Shown here piece after piece: positions 56,383 to 64,000 of a DNA stretch of 64,000 nucleotides. A program made the translations under genes and the position numbers. Numbering within the stretch: the stretch's first letter is position 1; the number at the start of each line of letters is the position of its first letter. The DNA is from Thermothelomyces thermophilus ATCC 42464 (lineage: Eukaryota; Ascomycota; Sordariomycetes; Sordariales; Chaetomiaceae). Location: assembly GCF_000226095.1 (NCBI RefSeq), contig NC_016472.1, forward strand, positions 10,292,001 through 10,356,000, in the 5' to 3' direction. The notes beneath the pieces are model-generated. The model was not told where the DNA came from. It worked only from the letters and a program-made list of their open reading frames with translations, and did no database searches.

Positions 56383-56399
56383 TGATATCTTCTTTCTAA
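56383..56399 (-). promoter_or_regulatory. Gypsy-2 polypurine tract
   Basis: Reads TTAGAAAGAAGATATCA on the minus strand directly before the 3' LTR; purine-rich but shorter and weaker than in the other two elements. Confidence 0.4.
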
Positions 56400-56597
56400 G
56401 GCTTTCGACCTAAAAGCCCTCTTTTTAGGCCGTTTCAAATAGCGCCAACATTCCTTACGTTCCTTATACGTGTTCTTTCTCCTTAGTCCTTGTTGCCCTT
56501 TATACTGTCAATTATATCATCTAACGCGTATAGATCCCTAGCGTCTATTCGTTGTAAGCGTTTGGCTTAGTTTATTTCCGATTACGGGTTTGTAGTA

Positions 56598-57124
56598 ATG
56601 GCATGTTCCTATTATATAGAGTATAACCAAGTATATAAGATGATTAAAAAATCTCGTCGCTACGAGGCTTATATACGTCGGGGTCATGCTTACGATGGTT
56701 CTAGCGTTCTAGTTTCTTCTTATAAGTTCCTGTTTCCTTACGAGGGTACGCTTCTAATCGCCATGTAGTAGATCGCATTATATACGAGCAACGTCGTTTA
56801 AAGGCTAAAGAGAAAGAGGCCGAAGCCTTACTATAGGAATATTAGTATAAAGCGTCTAAGGCGTTAGCCTATCTAACTCGGGTTCGTAAATAACAAGAGT
56901 TCCTAGTAGAGAAGGGGGCAGATATGGTTACACGGGGTTTGTCGAATCTAGACAAATTGGAGGCGGTAGAATAGTAGGAGTCAGGGGCCATCGTGTAACT
57001 TAGTGGTAGCGTCGAGGTTGTTAACTGGGGCGCTATTTTCGGTTCTATCCTAGGTTTGCCTTTAGCTAATCTAGGTTCTATCGATAGAACTATTCTAGTT
57101 TCTTAGGGCAGTTTAAGTTCTTGA
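56598..57124 (+). pseudogene. Antisense Cys-rich/coiled-coil gene in Gypsy-2
   Basis: Opposite to gag-pol. Exon 1 (56598-56721) reads MACSYYIEYNQVYKMIKKSR, then RYEAYIRRGHAYDGSSVLVS; several Tyr stand where Cys fits (C-x2-C-x6-C pattern, then C-x2-C-x6-C-D-G). A 47-bp intron (56722-56768) starts ATAAGT, the RIP form of GTAAGT, and ends TAG. Exon 2 continues DRIIYEQRRLKAKEKEAEAL, a coiled coil, then FLVEKGADMVTRGLSNLDKL and an end shared with Gypsy-1 (DRTILVS). Seven RIP-type stops interrupt exon 2. Total 159 codons. The family resembles many unnamed short fungal predictions (recollection). Function unknown. Confidence 0.6.
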
Positions 57125-60100
57125 CGGGTTCCTATGAGTTATCTTCTAATCTAAAATCAAGCTATTTAACCAGATATTATAGTTCCCTGTTAATAATATA
57201 TAAATCTAGAATTTCTTCGACGTCCTATTCTTCTTCTTTATCTTTTGCCTCAATGTTCGTAGCAATCTTAGCGTTTTTTAGTGCCGGTTCGAGAAGTGAA
57301 ATATAAAAAACATCTATCTATAGTCGTATAGATGATGGTAACGATAGTCAGTAGTTAGATGTTAAAATTCGTTCTTTAATAACAAAGGGTCCGACCTTCT
57401 TAAAGTCTAGCTTTATACTTAGTCGTTTGGTTTGTAAGTTCTATACGATTAGGTAGACTTTGTCTCCCCTCTCTAGGCAAGGTCCCTCGAGCCTATGTTT
57501 ATCGTAGTAATTCTTTATTCTAGTCTTGACAAACTCGAGTTCCTTTTTAAGCTTCTTATATAGTACGTATATCTGTTCTACTTTGACTACTGCTCTTAGT
57601 ACTATAACCTCTGGTCCTTGTCTAAGGTCTGCTTTATATCTATAGTTTGTAAAGAATAGTGTGACCTTGGTCGTTTCTGTTAGCGTTATATTATAAGCGA
57701 GTTATACTATTGGCAATAGTATGACCTAGTCGTCTTATTAGTAGTTAATATAAGAACGGAGATACTGTTCGACGACTTGGTTTAGTTACTCTATTTGTCT
57801 GTCGGTCTACAGGTAATATGCCGTTAACAGTTTACTATTGACGCCTAGTCGTTGTATTAACGCTTGCTAGAACTTTGATACGAACTTGGTATCTCTATTA
57901 GTAACCTATTCTTGCGGCTAAGTATGTACTAATGTAACTTGTCGGTAGATTACGTCTGCTAACTGTTTCGCTATCTAGGACTCTTTATAGGGAAAGAAGT
58001 ATACCTATTTAGTTAGGCGATCTACTATAGTAAGGATACTATCATAGATCACTCCTATAGCTATATCCTTAGATTCTGGCAGCTTCGTAATGAAGTCTAT
58101 CGTGACCGAACTCTATAGTTTGTCAGGTATTAGCAATGGCTAAAGTAGCCCGTACGGCTTATATCGTACCGTTTTACTTCGGTTATAGATGTCGTAGCTT
58201 CGTACGACTTCCTTAACTCTTATCGTTAACTATGGAAAGTCATAGTGTTTCTTAACTTGTGCGACAGTCTTCGTAACTCCTTTGTATCCTCCGAGTTTCG
58301 ACTTATAGAGTTCCCAAATCATTTGTAGCTATTAATCCCCGTCGTAGATATATACTTTGCCTTAGTACTAGAGTTTCCTATCTTTTTCTTCTACTCCGTT
58401 AGGTACTACTAGTCCAGGTGCCGCTTGATACTATGTCTTGTTAGTCCTTTCTTCCCAAAAGATTATATAATATTCTAGGAATAAGTCAAGTAGATCATCT
58501 TCTATAGGTGTCTACGTTTCGTGATATAGCGTCCCGTCTATTCGTTCCTTGAATAACGGTGGTGTTATTTCTGTCCGTTCTTCCGTATGATCCGTTTGTC
58601 GGCTTAAGATATCCGCTTATACATTCTCTTTGCCCTTCTTGTAGCGGATCTCGAAGTTGAATTCCATAAGGAATTCTACCTATCGTATTCGTCGTCCGTT
58701 AAGCTCCTTTGTCATTGTAAAGTATCGTAAGTTCTTGTAATCTATATATACTTGTACTAGTTCAATCGTGCCACTGAGGTATGGTCGCCATTCCTTAAAA
58801 GCTTTAATAATCGCAAGTAGTTCCTTGTCGTAGATTGGATAATTAAGACGTAGTCTATCAAGCTTCTTTAAAAAGAAGGCTATAGAATATAGCTTTCCTT
58901 ATCCGTCTCGTTATCCTAATTATCCTCCGATGGCGTAGTCTAAAGCGTCCGTTTCTACCTTAAATGGTTTCTTAGGATCTAGTAGTACTAGTACTAGGTC
59001 TTTAGTAATGGCATCGCGGATCTATATAAATGCTTGCTCGTATTATCCTTCCCATTAGAATTTAGCATTCTTCTTAGTAAGTTTATATAAAGGTTATACA
59101 ATTACTCTAAAGTTCCTAATAAACATTTGGTAGAAGTTTGTAAATCTGATGAAGCTTTATACTTCTATAACTATCGTTAGTTATAGCTAATTCTTAATAG
59201 CTTTAACCTTTGAAGGTTCTATCCGAATTTGTCCTAGGGATATTTTGTACCCTAAAAACACCATTTTCCTAACGTAGAATTCGCTCTTTTCCTTGTTAAC
59301 TAATAGCTTATACGCGTGTAGCGCGTCTAGTACTACTCTTACATACTTCTGGTGTTCGTCTATCGTCTTAGAGAAGATAAGTATGTCGTCAAGATAATAT
59401 ACTATAAATTTGTCGAGAAAGGGTCGGATAGCTTGATTAATCAGGGCTTAGAACGTTGCCAGCGCGTTCGTAAGTCCGAATGGCATGATAAGGTACTTAT
59501 AGTGGCTATAGGGTGTCCTAAAGGCCGTTTTCCACTCGTTGCCTTCTTTGATCTATATATAGTTATAGGCCGATGGCAAGTCAAGACGTGTGAAATATTA
59601 GGCTCCTGCTAACTAATCTTAGAGCCATGAGATTAGTAGTAATAGGTATCGGTTTTTTATAGTCTATTTATTAAGTTACTAATAGTCGACATATAACTAT
59701 AGCTTTCTATCTTTCTTAGGCACAAACAAGATTAGGTAGCCTACTAGCGATATTAACAGGCAGATATATTCTCTTCAAAGGTTCTCCTCCAAATATCGCT
59801 TAAGTTCTTTATTCTATATCTAGCTTATATAGTAAATCTTAAAGAACTTTAGTCGTGCTCCTTCTTTAAGCTTGATCTCGTGATCCTATAGGCCGTATTC
59901 TAGTAGTCCTTCTAGATATTTCGGTTCAAATGCTAGGTGTCCTTTATATTCCTTCAGTACTTCCCTAGTCTTATCTCGTCTCTTGGTTTTCTAATAGTAT
60001 ATGAACTTAGTTCCGTCTATAGCGATACTAGCGATTTCTCCTATCTCGACCTACTACTCCTATTATAGTGCTCCGCATTTATCAATGGAGAGAACAGCTA

Positions 60101-60590
60101 TTAGCAGTTTAGCTCGTTCCTCCTATTACATCGTCATTATCGTTTTGCCGCTTCTTCTAGAGTCTATAGTGGTCTGTCTACCACTGCCTGTCTCTTGTAG
60201 TAGATCCGTAGGACATGCCTTCCCTTGAGCATCGTCTGCTTACGATCCTTGCGTGCTCCCTATCTCGCTAGTTAAATATAACTCTATTCGGGGTTATAGG
60301 TAGCTACTATTCTTCTAGCTAATGTCTGGGTTGTAATCTTCGTACTATAGTAACCCTAATATTATATCTTTATCGTTACCTATATCTATAATACTAAATA
60401 TAACTACTATAGTCTTCCCTGCTATAGTAATATCGATTAGTTTAGTCTCCCTATATACTTATTACGTCGGAAATAGTCCTTTAACTATACTATACTTCCG
60501 CTTCATTCTCTAGGGTATCTGTAGCTAATTTATAAGCGTCGGCGAAATCAGGTTCATCTCTGCTCTACTATCTACTAGTACGAGCATTTC
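57060..60590 (-). pseudogene. Gypsy-2 pol (PR-RT-RH-IN-chromodomain)
   Basis: Protease block near 60,541-60,590 (LVDSRAEMNLISP). RT covers about 59,200-59,850 with an intact KFIVYYLDDILI near 59,380-59,415. RNase H lies at about 58,620-58,980. Integrase covers about 57,420-58,400. The C-terminal part contains KKELEFVKTRIKNYYDKHRL as in Gypsy-1. The chromodomain is near 57,060-57,250, read antisense to the 56,598-57,124 gene at its end. Interrupted by RIP-type stops. Confidence 0.82.
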
Positions 60591-61899
60591 GTGCTATTTC
60601 TATTATACTATTATCTATAGTCGCTTGTCATGCCGTCGTCGTCTAAAGATTGTAGCGATTTTCTATGTTTCTGCCGGGAGGTCTCGATATAGTAGTCTCT
60701 TGCAGCAGTTCCTCCTATACTACACTACCACTTGCCACTATACAGGCGTTAATGGTTTTCGGGCCCCTCGAAGGGCCCTAACCCATTTCCTAGGTCAGTA
60801 CTAACCTCTTTAGTTGTTCGGCTAATGGCGGCTTTATCTATCGTGCTCATTTCTATAAGCTATTAAGTGCTTATAGTTTCCTACTATTAGGTCTGTTCTG
60901 CTTTCCGTCATATGTACTATAGCTTTATCTAAAGCTCCCGAATTCGTAATCTCTTTTCGTCCGCGTAATAAAGGCAATCGTTACTCTAATATAAGTCTTA
61001 TATGTCTCGTCCCATTCTATAGTGCCTAGGCTAGGCCCGTTTTAGAACTATTGTAATGCCTTCTAGATTCTGGTCTTTGATCTTCTAGAGCAATTCGGCC
61101 GCTCTGTTCCCTATATTATAGACCCATTCCATAGGGCGTAAGCTTCCGTCCTCATTTCCTTGTCAGGTTAGCTAGTAATTGTTTTCGAATTTGTCGCGGA
61201 AGTGATATCGGCATTCGTATACCATACACTAGAACCAGGGCACTTGTATATATGCCTCGTATCAAGGGTATAGTCGCGTAGCGTTGCCTAGGAGGTATTA
61301 GAATTCTCTCCCAAATCCTTCCTACTATATATGGACCATAGGTACTCTAATGCTAAGGTAGGAGTATTTCTTCTAGTAGCTTTCCTACGTATGCTTGTCT
61401 TTTCCGCGGTTTGCGCGTATAAACTGATATTCTAGGTTCCGCATGTCGTTACTAAGTTGCTAATTGTTAAGGTACTTGGCGTAGCTATTAGGTCTATTAT
61501 ATACTACAAGCTATTCTCCTTTAATAGTTTCCACGATACGTTAGAGTTCCCTTGTCTTGTCCCTTATCTTATCGCTTTACTAAGCAAGTTAAGTCAAACG
61601 TTTATCCCGTTTACGTAGTTCTATATTAAGCCGGAAAACTTTATTATAGTACCCTTTGATTCGTTCCTAGAGGAATAGAACATTAGGTCTAGGTCTTTCG
61701 GTTCTTTAGGTATTGGTCATCTATAATCTATCTTACCTCTATATAACTATAAAACCCTACTGCCCTAAGGCTAGGAGAATCGAAATTGGCAGTATATACT
61801 CTCTTACCGTGTCCTATTCGGCAAGACCTGTCTCTAGATCCACAGTGACTAGTTTGGAATACGGTACTTGTTTGTCTTTACCGTTACCGTCATATCTAA

Positions 61900-63010
61900 G
61901 ACTATCCGTGTCACTGCCCCTGTCTTTGTAGCTTGTGGCTACTACTTTGGTAATATTCTTAGTAGTTTCGTTAATATCCGCAATTTCTTTTCTAGGGACT
62001 GGCTTCCACTCTTTTTTCGGGCTTTGACATTCTCGCTTATAGTGCCCTTTCTTTCCGTAGTTATAGTAGGTAACATTAGACTTGTCTTTAGTTGTCTTCT
62101 TCCGGTCCTACTTCTATGCTATATCTATATCTATAGCTCTAGGGTACATCCTATACGAGGTACTGGCGTACGTTCGTTTTTTCTTATCGTTAGCCTTAAT
62201 TATGGTTCTATTTGTTTGACCTTGTTTCTATTACTCTTGTATATAGAGCTGATTATTAATTCTAATGGCCTATATAATATATTTATCTAAAGTCTTAGGT
62301 CGATCGTACTTATATAGCTTATCTTTAACCTTTTCCTTTAGGCCGTTATAGAATAATTATATTAATACCTTATCGTTAAGTTAGGACTTGAATATGTCCT
62401 ATCTAAACTATATAGTATAAGAGGCTACTAACTTGGTCTGTCGGAGATTAGTAAGTCTTTCTTATATATAGATTTTCTCGTCTTTATCGCCAAAAACCTT
62501 CCGAAGCTCTTCTTCGAAACGGTTGTAAGATCGGAAGACTGCCTATATAAACATGTCTTGGTTATCTTCGTCTTCCTTGGTAAGATAGTCGTTCTACATA
62601 GGCTCGAACTATCTAAGTGCCTTGTCCTCTAGTCTTATAGCTACATAAAGGACTTTAGCTTTATTATCTAGAAACTTGTCGTTATTAAGCCAAAAGTAGG
62701 ATCAGAGGTTTGTCAGGAATCCTATAAGATCCTCCTTAGTTCCTCTATATTTGCCAGGTAGTTCGATCTTAATATGGCTTGCTTTAATAACCTTAAGTAT
62801 CTCGATTTTGGTATAGGCCTTGTTAATCAATTTCTATAAGTACTTTTCGCCGTTCTCGAGTTCCTTGATTCGAGCTTAAGCAGCCTTATCTCTCTAGTCC
62901 AACTCCTAGATCTGCTGCTAGAGTTAACCAAGCTAGGCAAGCAGTTATTCGGCTATAACGTCAGTAGCTATATTGGTGTCGAGGTCGAAGTCACCTCCGT
63001 TCTAAACCAT
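61900..63010 (-). pseudogene. Gypsy-2 gag
   Basis: Begins ATGGTTTAGAACGGAGG at 63010, with an early TAG from CAG, then a coiled-coil-like stretch. The zinc knuckle near 62,023-62,068 reads YYNYGKKGHYKREC, with two Cys changed to Tyr. The 3' limit is approximate. Confidence 0.75.
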
Positions 63011-63024
63011 AATAGAACAAAGGG

Positions 63025-63036
63025 AGTAATAACAAT
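63025..63036 (-). promoter_or_regulatory. Gypsy-2 primer-binding site (self-priming type)
   Basis: One base inside the 5' LTR. On the plus strand it reads AGTAATAACAAT. The LTR site at 56135-56146, read as RNA sense, is AGTGGTAACAAT. They agree at 10 of 12 bases, or 11 of 12 if one TpG-to-TpA change is allowed. Confidence 0.5.
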
Positions 63037-63037
63037 G

Positions 63038-63454
63038 TATAACAAACCTAACTTAGACTTCTTCTAAAAGGGTCTAGATAGAGGTAGGTGAAGCAGACAA
63101 GGGCGTAGGTTATCTAAGGGATTCGGTAAAGCCAAAGGGTTTATAATAACACTAGAGTTATCTCTTACAGTAGTCGGTAATACTTAGTATAAGTACTGTA
63201 ATTGTGATTATTACCACTAGTAAACTCTAGAGTCTACTATAACGAGTGACTATCTACATGTATATATAATCCTAGTGATCACTTGTGATTACGGTGATTA
63301 TGAGTAATCGTATAGTGATGATCACCCTAATCACTGGTGAGCGTAGTGATCACTGTGCTTCCCTATGTTGTGATTGGTCCTTTCGTTCCTTCGGCTTGAT
63401 TGGCCTGTCTGTGCCGGTGGCTTAGGTAGCATCTGCATGCATATTTCCGTGACA
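63038..63454 (-). repeat. Gypsy-2 5' LTR (right in window)
   Basis: 417 bp, same length as 55966-56382; starts TATAACAAACC in window orientation, the RIP form of TGTGACGAACC. Confidence 0.93.
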
Positions 63455-64000
63455 CTAATATAGGGCCCTTTAAGTAGTTACTAGGGCCTATAAGGCTACC
63501 CTTATCTAGTGCCTCTAAATAGAAGCCTAGGTGCCGCCCTTTGACCTCTATCTTAATAAGAGGCTAGCCAACTTCGAAGCCAAACTCGACTAGCCACTTC
63601 TATAGACTAGGGTAGGCCTAGGGGCCTCCTAGGTCCCTATAAGGGCCCTTATCTAATAGGCCTATAATAGGCTAAGCCAGAGGTTTTAGAAGAGGAGGGC
63701 TAGGGCGAGGGGCTAGGAGCCGAAGCCTATGGCCCTGGAAGTAGTAAGGTCGACGGTCCGGCAGTAGGTTTAGGAAGGCTATAGAGGGGGTTAACCCCCC
63801 CTATAGACCCTATAAAAAAGGCTATAGGCTACGGAACTAGCCGTGGTAACTAACTAGAGCAACCGTTAGAGGGCCGACCAAGCCGGCAAGAGGATATAGC
63901 GTATGTCAGACAAGGACCCCCTACGCCTGATTTTTATAGGGGAAGGCCTATAAAGGTACTAGGGCCTAACGAAGGCCTAGAGCTCCTTACTAGTACAGGC
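63455..64000 (+). pseudogene. LINE-2 ORF2, continued to window end
   Basis: Starts with the right copy of the Gypsy-2 target duplication (CTAAT, 63455-63459) and continues the ORF2 tail, aligning to LINE-1 from about 42,121. It runs off the window before the 3' UTR. Confidence 0.75.

Larger units (their letters stand above)
55966..63454 (-). mobile_element. Gypsy-2: chromovirus related to Gypsy-1, RIP-killed
   Basis: 7,489 bp on the minus strand with two 417-bp LTRs (55966-56382, 63038-63454), flanked by CTAAT on both sides (55961-55965, 63455-63459). Ends read TGTCACGGAAATAT...TTCGTCACA in element orientation. Coding order matches Gypsy-1. The LTR termini resemble Gypsy-1 but the middle differs. 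It keeps more original codons than Gypsy-1, for example an intact YLDD. Confidence 0.95.
32100..64000. repeat. RIP-mutated nested retroelement block
   Basis: About 32 kb in which CpA and TpG are largely replaced by TpA while CpG survives. This is the signature of repeat-induced point mutation, not of CpG methylation decay. Reading frames are broken by TAG and TAA. Three LTR elements and two LINE copies are recognisable. Such blocks are usually packaged as constitutive heterochromatin in fungi (inference). Two unmutated islands are listed separately. Confidence 0.9.
52061..64000 (+). mobile_element. LINE-2: Tad-like LINE, near-complete 5' side, split by Gypsy-2
   Basis: The same LINE family as LINE-1 but extending much further 5'. 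It occupies 52061-55965 and 63455-64000, interrupted by Gypsy-2, and runs off the window. ORF1 and ORF2 follow in order. From 53870 it aligns with LINE-1. The 5' boundary is approximate, set where the unmutated island ends. Confidence 0.8.

Noticed and set aside
57121-57306. 61-codon plus-strand open frame in Gypsy-2
   Set aside because: Antisense shadow of the pol C-terminus and chromodomain. The antisense gene already described ends at 57124 in another frame.
32100-64000. Centromere, CRISPR array or biosynthetic cluster
   Set aside because: No regular repeat-spacer array and no satellite. All coding remnants are transposon or unidentified fossils, so no cluster is supported.

Overview
The window looks like a filamentous ascomycete chromosome arm, most likely Sordariomycetes and possibly Chaetomiaceae-like. 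The evidence is short 47-132 bp GT-AG introns, a tRNA-Lys with a 9-nt intron, a eukaryotic multidomain acetyl-CoA carboxylase, a NudE homologue, a secreted AA9 polysaccharide monooxygenase, and a repeat block with the CpA-to-TpA decay of repeat-induced point mutation (RIP). The family-level placement is inference.

Layout. Positions 1-32,100 are mostly normal-composition DNA. They hold a BTB-domain gene (34-966, possibly open at the window edge), tRNA-Lys(CTT) (1658-1739), a secreted intronless GH2 beta-galactosidase (minus, 2277-4979), a RIP-inactivated Fot1/pogo-type DNA transposon with perfect 54-bp inverted repeats (5788-7653), a BTB pseudogene (minus, 7760-8027), acetyl-CoA carboxylase (minus, 9627-16680), NudE (minus, 20559-22538), a Nudix ADP-sugar pyrophosphatase (minus, 24072-24710), a LINE 3' fragment (about 25155-25334), an AA9 LPMO (minus, 25860-26893) and an amino-acid permease (minus, 27798-29724). 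The intergenic spaces are long (up to 3.9 kb) and I found no convincing genes in them.

Positions 32,100-64,000 are a heterochromatin-like, RIP-mutated nest of retroelements that can be taken apart by target-site duplications. A Tad-type LINE copy (LINE-1, 18-bp duplication) is split by a 7,566-bp Ty3/Gypsy chromovirus (Gypsy-1, TAATA duplication). A second chromovirus (Gypsy-3, 43636-51104) follows and itself carries a roughly 450-bp unmutated insertion. A second, longer LINE copy (LINE-2, from about 52,060 to beyond the window end) is split by Gypsy-2 (55966-63454, minus strand, CTAAT duplication). None of the elements looks coding-competent.

Two properties of the Gypsy elements stand out. 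First, all three carry an antisense protein-coding fossil between the end of pol and the 3' LTR. In Gypsy-1 and Gypsy-2 it is a small cysteine-rich plus coiled-coil protein that appears to contain an intron. In Gypsy-3 it is an unrelated-looking 384-codon frame with no frameshift and its own TATA-like box. Second, in all three the sequence just inside the 5' LTR is complementary to a site in the LTR 35-50 nt downstream of a TATA-like box. This is the geometry of Tf1-type self-primed reverse transcription.

The cellular genes do not form one pathway. The GH2, AA9 and permease genes fit a saprotroph that degrades plant biomass, and the rest are housekeeping (fatty-acid synthesis, nuclear migration, nucleotide-sugar turnover).
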